A stretch of DNA of 24,099 bases, from positions 72,501-96,599 of the forward strand of contig CAUYUJ010020266.1 in the NCBI GenBank assembly GCA_963575745.1, in the 5' to 3' direction. The notes below the pieces were generated by a model. That model saw only the letters and a program-made list of their open reading frames with translations, did no database searches and was not told the DNA's origin. A program made the translations under genes and the position numbers. Positions 1 through 8,513 of the stretch are shown here, in pieces (position 1 is the first letter of the stretch; each line of letters opens with the position of its first letter). Source of the DNA: Prorocentrum cordatum. Taxonomy: Eukaryota > Sar > Dinophyceae > Prorocentrales > Prorocentraceae.

Positions 1-144
1 ATTGTTGTTGTTGTTGTTGTTGTTGTTGTCGTTTTAGTTGCTTCTGCTGTTGTTGTGGTTGTTATTGTGGTTGTTCTTGTTATCGTTGTTATGATTGCTG
101 TTGTTGCTGCTGTTGTTGTTGTTGTTGTTGTTGTTATTGGTGTT

Positions 145-175
<31 letters not shown>

Positions 176-634
176 TTGATGATGGCGATGGTGATGATGA
201 TGTTGGTATTGTTATTGTTGTTGCTGTTGTCGTTGTTGTTGCTGCTGTTGTAGTTGTTGTTGTTGTTGCTGCTGCTGTTGTTGTGGTTGTTGTTGTTGTT
301 GTTTTAATTGTTGCTGCTGTTGTTGTTGTTATTATTGTTGCTTTTGTTGTCGTTGTTGTTGTGGTTGCTGTTGTTGTTGTTGTCGTTGTCGTTGTTTTTG
401 ATGATGGCGATGATGATGCTGATGTTGGTATTGTTATTGTTGTTGCTGTTGCTGTTGTTGTTGTGGTTGTTGTTGTGGTTGTGGTTGTGGTTATGGTTGT
501 TGTTGTTGTTGTTGTTTTTGTGTTTGTTGGTGTTGTTGTTGCTGCTGTTGTTAGTTTTTTATTATTACTATTATTATTATTGTTGTTGTTGTGGTTGTTG
601 TTGTTGTTGTTGTTGTTGTTGGTGTTGTTGTTGG

Positions 635-692
<58 letters not shown>

Positions 693-727
693 GCTGCTGC
701 TGCTGCTGCTACTACTACTGCTGCTGT
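1..727. repeat. (TTG)n trinucleotide microsatellite, interrupted
   Basis: The first ~720 bases are almost wholly TTG/GTT triplets with GTC, GCT, GAT and GTG variants. A short ATT-rich patch lies near 555-580, a nearly pure run at about 590-693, and a GCT/ACT run at the end (about 691-727). Frames in both directions stay open as poly-Val, poly-Leu, poly-Cys or poly-Thr, so long open frames here carry no coding evidence. The array is cut by the window start, so its full length is unknown. Confidence 0.97.
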
Positions 728-769
728 TTTATGTGCATGTTTTTTGTTTGTTTTTTTCGTTTGTGGTTT

Positions 770-945
770 GTTTTCTCCGAACAAGTGTGCCCCAGGATGC
801 CCAGAGCCCCTTCCCCAGGGACCTGTCTTCTCATCCCGAGCCGTTTCTTGATGGCTTCGCGGCCCGGTGGCGTCACCCACAGGCAGAACAAATCGTCAGA
901 GTGCCCACCGCCGCACAGCGCGCAGAGATCTGGGTCTCTTATTCT
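770..945 (-). other. Possible coding remnant with a Cys/His zinc-binding motif
   Basis: On the minus strand a stretch of about 55 codons reads as ordinary protein rather than repeat. It contains DLCALCGGGHSDDLFCLW, a C-x2-C-x3-H-x5-C arrangement similar to but not identical with a CCHC knuckle (C-x2-C-x4-H-x4-C), followed by a basic helix-like run (PGREAIKKRLGMRRQ). Third codon positions are mostly G or C by eye. No start codon or splice site can be fixed and the frame runs into the TTG microsatellite. It could be an exon, a retroelement fragment (Cys/His clusters are frequent there) or a chance open frame. The family is not recognised. Confidence 0.25.
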
Positions 946-1006
946 GAATCTCCGAGGACCTTTCCCTGTTCTGTGAATGGTGGTCTTCTCGTGTATGCCG
1001 TCGTGG

Positions 1007-1112
1007 GTTCGACGTGGACTCGGCATGAGTCCGACGTGGACTCGACACGTGTTCGACTCGGATGCGACGCGCTCGACACGAATTCGGCACGGATTCGACG
1101 CGGATCGCGGCG
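1007..1112. repeat. Degenerate ~22-bp minisatellite
   Basis: Units begin near 1007, 1029 and 1051, each starting GTTCGAC or GTCCGAC and containing CGTGGACTCG or a variant. The pattern decays rightwards into shorter GACACG/GGATTCGACGCGG words. The unit length is not a multiple of three. Confidence 0.75.
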
Positions 1113-1346
1113 CGACGGGACAGACAATGTCCCCCGAATCTTTCAACATGAGGGCTCCTGGCCGTGTGCTGGGGGGTCGAAGCCCCCCTGGGCGGCATCT
1201 TCTGCCTCGCGCCTCTCCTCCCGCGCTCCCGGAGGAGGCCCTGGAGTCCCTGGGCGTGGCCGGCGCCTCGTGGCCGCGGGGGATGTCGAGGGACGAGGAT
1301 CCGAGGCCGCTTGAATCGGAGGTTGCGGGCCGGGCCATGGAGATCG

Positions 1347-1482
1347 CCGCCCACCAAACCACCCCAACCCAACCCCAACCCAACCCAACCCAACCCCAAG
1401 GCCAACCCAACCCCAACCCAACCCAACCCAACCCATGGGCGGTTGCCGCCCACCAAGCCACCCCAACCCAACCCGAAGGCCC
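1347..1482. repeat. AACCC/AACCCC telomere-like tract with duplicated edge
   Basis: The tract consists of CCCAACCC and CCCCAACCC words. A ~30-bp segment starting GCCGCCCACCAA is present twice, at about 1347 and 1445, each followed by CCACCCCAACCCAACCC, so part of the tract was duplicated. The minus strand is rich in GGGTTGGGG. The canonical plant/dinoflagellate-type telomere repeat is TTTAGGG, so this is telomere-like only. A short G-rich echo (GGGTTGGGGTTGGGG) lies at about 1579-1594. Confidence 0.85.
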
Positions 1483-1683
1483 CGATCTGCCCTCCATGTC
1501 CGGTGGGGGGGGGGGCGGGGAACGTGGAGAAAATGCATATGAGCTCGTACCCCCCTCCCCAACCCGAAGTTCGGGTCTTCGGGTTGGGGTTGGGGTGGTC
1601 TGGTAGGTAGTCAGGAGATGATGGCGAGAGCGGCACATACTCCGCCACATTTTCCGATTCATATATTCCGACCCAAGAGGTTT

Positions 1684-2048
1684 CCAAGAGCACTCCCAAG
1701 AGGGCCCCGAGGTTCAGAATTCATGGACTTTCCGTTGGTTTGTGGGGGATTTTTGAGTTCTCCCCTTTTCGGCTTCCCGACGCTCCAAGACGGCCCACGA
1801 GACCCCTAAGATCGCCCCAGGACGGCCCGACAGACCTCCAAGAGGACCCCCAACCAGCCCAAGAGGGCCCCGAGACAGTCCCGACAGGGCCCCAGGAGGC
1901 CCCAGGAGGCTCCCAAGAGGCCCCAAAGAGGCCCCAAGAGGCCCCCAAGAGTCCCCCAGGAAGCCCCAAGAGTTCCCCAAGAGTCCCAAAAGATCCCGCA
2001 AGGACCCCACAGAAGTTCGAGATCGCTGCAAAACCTCCCCAAAGGCCT
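1684..2048. repeat. Long C-rich repeat unit, copy 1 of 2
   Basis: The unit opens with CCAAGAGCACTCCC. A well conserved ~110-bp leader (TTTGAGTTC, then TTTCGGCTTCCCGACGCTCC, then GGCCCGACAGACCTCC) is followed by degenerate 9-13-bp words of CCAAGAGGCCCC type. It ends with a conserved CCCGCAAGGACCCCACAGAAGT. Minus-strand frames read as Leu/Gly/Ser/Trp repeats and are artefacts of the short internal period. Confidence 0.9.
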
Positions 2049-2407
2049 CCAAGAGCACTCCCGAGAGGGCCCCACGATGCAAAATTCACTTACTTTCCGG
2101 GGGATGTTTGAGTTCCCCCCGTTTCGGCTTCCCGACGCTCCAAGACGGCCCACGAGGCCCTCAAGCTCGCCCCAAGACGGCCCGACAGACCTCCAAGAGG
2201 GCCCCAAACCGGCCCAAGACGGCCCCAAACCGACCCAAGAGGACCCCCAGGCAGTCCCGACAGGGCCCCAAGAGGCCCCAGGAGGTTCCCAAGAGGCCCC
2301 CAAGAGGCCCAAAGAGGCCCCCACTGGGCCTCCAAGAGGCCCCCAGGAAGCCCCAAGAGGTCCCCAAGAGTCCCAAAGGATCCCGCAAGGACCCCACAGA
2401 AGTTCGA
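2049..2407. repeat. Long C-rich repeat unit, copy 2 of 2
   Basis: This is a direct repeat of the preceding unit. Leader landmarks are offset by 355 bp (1771 to 2126; 1824 to 2179), whereas the end landmarks are offset by about 387 bp, so this copy has gained about 30 bp of the internal CCAAGAGG words. After about 2407 similarity stops. The next ~120 bp hold a small separate duplication (GCCCAAAACGGGCC at about 2436 and 2493). Confidence 0.9.
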
Positions 2408-2907
2408 AAACGCCCGACAAGGCGCCCAGGACAGGCCCAAAACGGGCCACGAGCCCGAACAGGACCCCAAGGCAGCCCAACAGAGCCAATACGCGCCCAA
2501 AACGGGCCCAAGCCAGAACGGGATTGTACCACATCCCACAGAGGCCCTCAGAAGGCTGCGGGAGGCTCCAATAAGGTCCACGTGACGTTAACACTCTGAA
2601 CGCGAGGCCTCCCCAGAGCGAACGGCGGCGCAAAACAACTTCAGCGTCGAGATAATCGGGCCCCAATGCGACACGCTCCCGACGCCCTCCAAGGCCCTCA
2701 CACACGACCTCTTCCATGACCCAAAGACAAGGTCATTGGTAAGCCCAGGTTGCAATTCCACATTCTGCCGTGTCCTCCATGCCGTCTCCTACCCAAGTCG
2801 TTCGGCACTCGCGAGCCCTTCACTACGCTTCTGGCCCCCCCCTCTGTGGCCACGACCGCGTACATGTAAATGGGCATGCACATGTGTACACGTAGATCTG
2901 CCCAAGT
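2408..2907. other. Stretch without a recognisable gene
   Basis: C-rich repeat debris runs to about 2530; beyond it is unique-looking sequence of mixed composition. I see no coding frame with protein-like composition, no RNA gene and no clear repeat from about 2560 to 2860. Confidence 0.5.
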
Positions 2908-3046
2908 AGTCATGCAATATATGTATGCGCAATCACGGATCTGTATATATGTATAGACATGTATGTATGCTTATTTTTTGTTTTCATATATACATATATA
3001 TACGTACAGCAATCTAGCCACACACACATACACACACATACGTAGC
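2862..3046. repeat. Mixed TATG/TATA/CACA microsatellite
   Basis: An AT-rich island of alternating purine-pyrimidine words: TACATG, TGTATG, CATATATACATATATATACG, ending in a CACACACATACACACACATACG run. It contrasts sharply with the GC-rich flanks. Confidence 0.9.
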
Positions 3047-3138
3047 ACCCCGCAATTGCGGATAAGAGTGAGGAGGGACCGGAAGGAGAGGGTGGAAATG
3101 AACATGGGGGAGTGGCGGAATCGACTTCGGTGACTTTT

Positions 3139-3640
3139 TCAAGGCAAGGGCTGGGCTGCAGCGGCCAGTTCGGGCAACAACCCAACGAGGGGAACGCGCC
3201 AGCGCGCCTCTCCACGCACGGCAGTCCAGAAGCCCCCTGGGATCTGCTGGCCCGCCAAATGCTTGGTCTCGAACTCGACAATGCACTCCCGGACCGCCGA
3301 AGTGCGCGCTTGCGCGCGGTCGTCTGGAACAACAGCACGCAGTCGCCAAGCCCGGGCTTTGGTTTTGAAGTCGCACGCCACCAGAACGCCAGCTTTCACC
3401 CGCACAGAGCGCACCAGGCAAGAAATGCAACTGGTCGGCGCGACGTCGGCAGCCACGCGCACGGCAGCCGTGCAGTTTGGGCACTCGTGCCAAACACCTG
3501 GCCGTGCCAAGAGAGCCTCAGAACATGAACGAAACAGGTCCTCAAGGAGACGGGTCCTACACCCCAGAATCTTCCAAGGTCGTTTTTTGAAACCCCGAGG
3601 GCGCGCGGGGAAGCCCTGGAGGGCGAAAGCGGCGATGGAA
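3139..3640 (-). CDS. Candidate exon with paired CxxC motifs, unknown function
   Basis: The minus strand holds a protein-like stretch ending at a TGA at 3139-3141. It contains HECPNC and, 15 residues later, CISC, giving C-x2-C-x15-C-x2-C, the spacing of a small zinc ribbon. A mixed-composition region follows (CDFKTKARAWRLRAVVPDD, then REC, IVEFETKHLAGQQIPGG, RWRVPLVGLLPEL) to the stop. Third positions are roughly 70% G/C by eye. Upstream (towards 3640) the frame stays sensible (KKRPWKILGCRTRLLEDLF) but then runs into the 13-bp minisatellite, so the true 5' boundary must be a splice site or a break. The family is not recognised; a chance frame or a retroelement fragment remains possible. Confidence 0.35.
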
Positions 3641-3849
3641 ATGGGGGACATTTTTCCTTGAGGCCCCCGTTCCGTCATGATGAACCTCGCGACGCGCAGC
3701 GGTGGCAGCTTGCAAGCCAGACTGGGAGCCACTGGGCGCGCGCGGGACGCCATGGCGCACGAGGCGCTGGACTTTGGGTTTCGCGCGCGCCTTCGGTACC
3801 ATGCTCGGGCCGAGACGGCTACGGAAGAAAGGCTGAAGGCGACCTCCAC

Positions 3850-4120
3850 GCGCGCTCCCCCGGCGCGCCCTCCCGACGCGCCCTCCCGGCGCGCCCTCCC
3901 CGCGCGCCCTCCCCGCGCGCCCTCCCGGCGCGCCCTCCCCGCGCGCCCTCCCCGCGCGCCCTCCCGGCGCGCCCTCCCGGCGCGCCCTCCCCGCGCGCCC
4001 TCCTCGCGCGCCCTCCCAGCGCGCCCTCCCCGCGCGCCCTTCCCGCGCGCCCTCCCGGCGCGCCCTCCCCGCGCGCCCTCCCCGTGCGCCCTCCGCGCGC
4101 GCCCTCCCTGCGCACCGCCC
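3850..4120. repeat. 13-bp GC-rich minisatellite (GCGCGCCCTCCCC)n
   Basis: About twenty units of GGCGCGCCCTCCC or CGCGCGCCCTCCC follow one another with a 13-bp period. Since 13 is not a multiple of three, every frame is open with a 13-residue repeat, which explains the long Arg/Ala/Gly and Pro/Arg/Ala frames here. The minus strand carries closely spaced GGG runs and could form G-quadruplexes. Confidence 0.95.
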
Positions 4121-4170
4121 CCTCTGGCCACGCGCGCACAGGGACAGAGAATGACCGTTCGGCCCTCCTC

Positions 4171-4175
<5 letters not shown>

Positions 4176-4203
<28 letters not shown>

Positions 4204-4225
4204 AACATACATACACACCTATATC
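4176..4225. repeat. (TA)n microsatellite
   Basis: A GA-TATATA run of about 25 bp is followed by ACATACATACACACC. It sits directly beyond the GC minisatellite. Confidence 0.95.
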
Positions 4226-4374
4226 TCGACATAAATATATGACATGCATGCACGTGTGCGCGCATGACACATCTGCACAGTTTCGCGCGCGCATGATGTG
4301 CACGCGCACGCACGCCGCCTGCGTACGAAACTCGAAGGACCAAGGTGCATGGCGCGAAGCGCCACTGCAGTCTT

Positions 4375-4410
4375 GTGTGTATATATATATATATACATAC
4401 ACACAGACCC
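4375..4410. repeat. Second (TG/TA/CA) microsatellite
   Basis: TGTGTGTATATATATATATATACATACACACAG, a compact alternating tract of the same type as the TA tract ~180 bp upstream. The intervening DNA (about 4240-4330) is rich in GTGCGCGC/GCACGC words that are also alternating purine-pyrimidine. Confidence 0.9.
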
Positions 4411-4517
4411 CAATGTATGTTTATTGGGCCTCAGGGGAGAGCTTGAGAGCCAACGACTTTACACCGCCACCATCCTTGAAGGCATAGGCAAACATCGTCG
4501 GCGGGTGTCTGTGTATA

Positions 4518-4550
4518 TCCGTACCCTTGGCTCAAGCCCCTTGACTCAAG
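4518..4550 (+). other. Spliced-leader-like relict (DinoSL-like) with partial second copy
   Basis: TCCGTACCCTTGGCTCAAG at 4518-4536 matches the 22-nt dinoflagellate spliced leader at 18 positions, with one substitution and a 3-nt gap in its middle. Four bases later TTGACTCAAG (4541-4550) matches the last ten bases of the leader with one change. Serial partial leaders in genomic DNA are the known mark of trans-spliced mRNAs that were reverse-transcribed and reinserted. It is not an SL RNA gene, because the leader is not followed by a splice donor. The canonical leader is from established knowledge; the match was found by eye. Confidence 0.5.
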
Positions 4551-5167
4551 CTGCTCTGGCCCGAAGGAGCCTAGCAGGCTTGCTGCGCCCGGGGCGGCGA
4601 CCACCCGCCCGCCGCGCTGCCTCTGCGGACGATGGAGTCCGCCGCGGCGCGGCGCCGCCGCCAGCGGCGTGCGCGTGCCGCGGGCGCCACCGGCTTGCGC
4701 CGCGGCTGCTGCGGGCGCCATTGGCGCCGCTTGCGTCGCGGGCGTTGCCGATTTGGCCCGCGCCGCCGGCGTCGCCGGCGCGGCGGGCTCCGCGGGTGCT
4801 GCCAGCGCCAGGGCTGCCGCTGGCTCCGGGGGCGCCGCTGGTGCTGCGGGCGCCGTTGGTTTCGCGGGCGCCGCGGGCGCTGTCGCGCGCCGCTGGCGCC
4901 GTGGGCGCCGCGGGCGTCGCGGGCGCCGCGGGCGTCGCCGGCGCCGCCAGCTCGGATTGCGCCGCGGGCGCCGCGGGTGCCGTGGGCGCCTCCGTCGCGT
5001 TCTGCGAGCTGTTCCTTGACCTGCCCGTTGGCACCGCTGCCGCGGCCGGCGGCTCTGGCCCCCAGGTCCCTTCGTTCGAAGAGCCTGCGGACCAGCAGAT
5101 GCAGCCTGCGATGGGGACCGCGATCAATCGCCTCGCCACGATCCGCGTCACCAGCACGTCTTCGTAG
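4551..5167 (+). other. Ala/Gly-rich open region downstream of the leader relict
   Basis: Plus-strand sequence after the leader-like site stays open to a TAG at 5165-5167. It begins as low-complexity Ala/Arg/Pro, passes through Ala-Gly-Val repeats, and ends with about 55 residues of ordinary composition (VAFCELFLDLPVGT; SFEEPADQQMQPAMGTAINR). No in-frame ATG follows the leader before the last 25 residues, so as a retrocopy it would be 5'-truncated or decayed. The antisense frame is equally plausible: an ATG at 5184 begins MPIRPSYEDVLVTRIVARR, with a hydrophobic segment (LIAVPIAGCICW) followed by a Pro/Ala-rich tract. I cannot decide the strand; both have G/C-biased third positions because the DNA itself is so biased. 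Confidence 0.22.
4640..5000. repeat. GCGGGCGCC-type GC minisatellite
   Basis: Short words such as GCGGGCGCC, GCGGGCGTC and GCCGGCGCC recur with 9-bp (locally 18-bp) spacing, most regular at 4900-4990. The period is a multiple of three, so it would give in-frame Ala-Gly or Ala-Pro repeats if translated. Confidence 0.8.
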
Positions 5168-5289
5168 GACGGTCTGATGGGCATGGATTGGATTTTGTTT
5201 TGGGATGGCGTTTTCTCTTTCGCCTCGGGTGGACTCGTCTCGGAATCCTGGTGTGGACGTGGTCCCTGGGAGGCTGATCTGGTTTCGTG

Positions 5290-6085
5290 TCTCCCTGATT
5301 CTGCTGGCATGCACGTGAGTCGGCAAGTCGGTTATGTTGATGGGCGCGAGTCTCACATATCCGCAATGCTGGCTTTCCGCCGACCCAGTGTCCCAGTGTT
5401 TTTGACATGCGCATGCCTTTTCCACCCAGGTAATGTTGACATGTACTCGCCTCGTGCAACCGAGATTGCGGCTTTTCGCTGTTCCAGTGTTGTTGACCTC
5501 TTCATGCTTCATTCCACGGTTGCTTCCGCCTGTGGTCGCCCTGGTAGCTCAGTTGGCGATCGAGCGGCCCCAGCGCAGGACGTGCGGGTCCCTGACAGGT
5601 CACCAGCCGCCCCCAGAGCGGAATCCCTGGAGCCCGACAGAGACGGCGGAGAAGAGCCGCCAGTTCTCCAACCCGTCTTGCCTGGCGACCCTGGGCGAAA
5701 CGAGGGCTGGGGTGACTGGGGCGCGCCTGGGAGGCGACATTCCGATTTGGCCAGGGGTCAGCCCCCCGAGCATTGATTCCATGCCTCTGGAGCCGCGACC
5801 CTCAGCCGACCTGGTCACGGTGACGTGCTCGTGTCTCATACTGCCACTTTTTCGGCTTGTCTTTGCCCCAGTGTCAGGGGCATGCACGTGCCTCGTTCCC
5901 CAGATGCCTCGGCCTGTGGCCGCGCAGGTGATGCTGTCACGCACTCGTCTCTCATCCAACCGCTGATTCGGCCTTTCGGCAACCCAGTGTTGTTGACATG
6001 CGCATGCCTCGGTCCACTGATGCTTCGGCCTGTTGCCGCCCTGGCAGCTCAGCCGACAACTGGGCGACCCCGGTGCAGGACTCCG
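5290..6085. repeat. Degenerate ~95-115-bp direct repeat family
   Basis: Recurring landmarks are CCAGTGTTGTTGACATGCGCATGCCTCG, GATGCTTCGGCCTGTGGTCGCCCTGG and GCACTCGTCTCTCATCC followed by TTCGGC. Clear copies start near 5390, 5485, 5869 and 5985, with weaker ones near 5300 and 5820. The copies at about 5485-5580 and 5985-6080 match over ~95 bp including GCTCAG..GCGRCCCCRGYGCAGGAC. Divergence between copies is high, so the array is old. No gene is supported. Confidence 0.75.
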
Positions 6086-7600
6086 ACGCCGTCGGGGAAG
6101 CGAGCCTCGTTCAGGAAACGGGGGCCATCGGCCCCCTATCTGAAACCGACTCTGGGGGGCAGCAGCAGGGCCCCAGGCAAGACAAGGGGCGGTGGGACCA
6201 GGGCGGCGTCTCCGAGGCAGGAAACGATGCGCCCGCAAAATGATTGTTCTTGGACAGAGACGCTGCTACACCCGCTCCTGGCCCCTGAGCCCTGAGACGC
6301 AGCCTTGTTCCCGTCTAAGTTCTCGATCCGCACCGCGCCCGCCTCCCAGGAAGCAAACACGGCCGCCGTCCGCAGAGTGGTGGCGAAGGCGATGTGCGCG
6401 CCGCGACAGCGACCGCGCCGCCCCGGGCTCCCACGGCGCGCCCGGCGCCTCTGACCGCACCCGCGCCTGTGCTGCCCTGGGCCCACCCCGCCCCAGAGCA
6501 CGGGTCGGCGACGCTCCCGAAGCGCGGTTTTCGGAGGCCGGCGCTCCTCGTTCCGCGCGGCCCTCTGGGAGGCAGGGGGCCCTGGCGTTGTGTGCCGCTC
6601 GGGGCGCCAGCAGCGGCCGAGGCCCCCGCCCCGCCACCGTGGCCCCTCCCGCTTCCCAGCCTGGTTCTCTGCCCGCCGGGGCCCACAGCAGCCCTTGGGA
6701 CCCACGGCCGGCAGCCGCCCCCGCCCGCGCCGGCCTGGATCGACCCCTTCGCGAGGGGGGCGCGAGGGCAGCGAAGCCGAGGGGGTGCTGCGCGCGTGCG
6801 CCCTGCTTGAGGGCCCCCCCCGGCGCCGTCCCCCCTCCCAGACGCCCTGGTCCACGTTCCGCCCGTCGCCGCGTCCGGGGTTGCGAGCTTCCTCGCGCAC
6901 GGTGTCTGGGCTTGCCGCCTGCGTCTCTGTGTTTTCGCACGTGTTTGGGCTTTTCGCCCCCACGCTGGTCGGGTTTCGCCCTCGGGGCCGCTGGTCGGGC
7001 TTCCGCCCTGTGGACTCCCTGCCCGCCTCATACCCTGCTTCGCAGGTGTTCTACTTGATGGGCGGCGTCCCAGTTCACGTGCCAGGTCTTCCTCTACACG
7101 GCCTCCTTGTGTGGGTGTCCCGATTCCTTCCCGGCGTTCCCCCTGAAGACATCTCCGCGCCCCAGCTTTGGCGCTGTACCCAGTCTCGCATCTGGCCACT
7201 TCGAGGATTTCCCTTGCAAGCTTGGCTCCTCGCTTTGAGCCGAAGTTGTCGGCGCCATTCCCGTTTGTGCGGTGTACCTGGTCTTTCTGCCATTTGCCTC
7301 CAAATCCTTCCTCTTCAAGTTTCGGTTCTCCTTTACGAGCCGCAGTTTTGATGCGCCACCCCAGTCGCCGGACTTCCTGACGTTCATCGGCGCCTACATG
7401 TTCTTCACCCCACGCGGGTGGCTCTGCTGCTTGGACGCGGCGCGCATGTTCTCCCTGGGCACTCCCGCGCCAGCCTTCGCGGTCTAATCGGGTCTTTTTT
7501 CCTCTTCTCGCGTTTTTTCTCTTGTCGCTTCGTGCCTCAGTTCGCTTCCGGTGCAGCCCACCGCTCGCCTTGACCGGCGCTTGACCGTCTTGTACCACCT
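6086..7600. other. Very GC-rich stretch without a convincing gene
   Basis: Several long frames are open on both strands between about 6130 and 7600, but high GC removes stop codons and none shows a domain, a motif or a balanced composition. The minus frame is Arg/Gly/Ala rich, the plus frame Pro/Arg/Ala rich. The right-hand part (about 7040-7400) has a more normal composition in the plus direction (for example SHLATSRISLASLAPRFEPK) but no recognisable family. I annotate no gene here. Confidence 0.5.
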
Positions 7601-8193
7601 GGCGCCCGCGGATTCAAAAGTCCGTGTGTGTATGTATTTGTGGCGCAAATACACCCAGTTCATCGTCCATTACCTCCTTGCCCTCCTGTCCTGCCCTGTG
7701 GTCCTCTCTTCTTTTCCCTCCGTCGCGCTCTGCTCATGGTAGAAGTCATGTCGGGACAAGGGGGGTTTGGTCTCGAAGGAGTAAACAGGTGCATACGTGT
7801 AGGCTCTTGGAGCGCGCGAGCGGAGCGCGCGGAGCGCGCCAGCCAGGCGGGTCTAGCGTCTAGCGCGGGTCCAAGAAATCCGCGAGGACATTTGGCAGTT
7901 ATTGGTCCTCCAGACGGAAGATAACTGCACCGTTCCAGAGAATTCTGCGAAGCTCTGGAACAACCGCGGCGTCCAATATATTCTCCTGGCTTGTCGGTTT
8001 CCAGAGATTCGATTCCTTCTTTGCCTCTTTCCAAGCTTTCTTCCTGCCGAAGAGGATCGCAAGGATGAACCGTTTCCCACTGACATTCGTTCGTCTTTGC
8101 AGTTTTGGCCCATCTTCAGCCAGTACCGCAGGCCACTTCCCAAACAGTGCTCGCGCTGATGAGTTCTTGTTCCGCGTTCCACTGAACCAGACT
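7601..8193. other. Stretch without a recognisable gene
   Basis: It holds a short GAGCGCGCG tandem at about 7810-7840 and a perfect 9-bp inverted repeat at 7932-7961 (GTTCCAGAG, 12-nt loop, CTCTGGAAC). Nothing resembles a protein family, tRNA or rRNA. Confidence 0.45.
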
Positions 8194-8513
8194 TGTGTGC
8201 CGCAGTTCTACTGGTGGCCGCTTGATTTTACGCGTGCCTTCATATGGCTTCCCCGCTGGTTCTGTGCTCCGCAATTGATCTTGTGTCTGCTTGATTTCTT
8301 ATGGCTGATCCCCCGTGGCCCTGTGTGCCGCAATTCTTCTGGTGGACGCTTCGCCTTAATGGTTTCCTATGGTTTCCCCCACCGGCCTTATTTGCTGTAC
8401 TCTTTGGTGGCCGATTGGCTATGGCTTACCCCTCCGCCAGCCTTCTGTGTCGCACGTTCCAGTGACCTTTCGGCAGCCTACGGCTTCGTATGGATTCCCC
8501 CCCACCGGCCTTG
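8194..8513. repeat. Degenerate 55-69-bp tandem repeat, about five units
   Basis: Units begin at about 8194, 8263, 8322, 8391 and 8445. Landmarks in order are TGTGTGCCGCAATTC, then GGTGGCCGCTT, then TATGG followed by CTTCCCCCACCGGCC. The spacings of 69, 59, 69 and 54 bp include non-multiples of three, so the plus-strand open frame across it (Trp/Phe/Leu/Pro-rich) is not a conserved coding repeat. Confidence 0.75.

Noticed and set aside
55-1314. Long open frames of poly-Val/poly-Leu across the first 0.7 kb
   Set aside because: They are readings of the TTG microsatellite; all frames are open and composition is pure repeat.
3819-4343. Arg/Ala/Gly-rich open frames on both strands
   Set aside because: Produced by the 13-bp minisatellite, whose period opens all frames.
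5540-5575. TAGCTCAGTTGG, an exact match to the tRNA/SINE A-box consensus, preceded by GCCCTGG
   Set aside because: No B box (GGTTCRANNCC) at the right distance, no complementary acceptor stem, and the sister repeat copy at about 6045 has lost the match. Probably chance within the repeat.
6315-7598. 427-codon minus-strand open frame
   Set aside because: Very high GC suppresses stops. The product is Arg/Gly/Ala-rich without motifs, and competing frames of similar length exist on the other strand.
7932-7961. Perfect 9-bp inverted repeat with 12-nt loop
   Set aside because: About one such structure is expected by chance in 24 kb, and no T-run, promoter or gene end is next to it.
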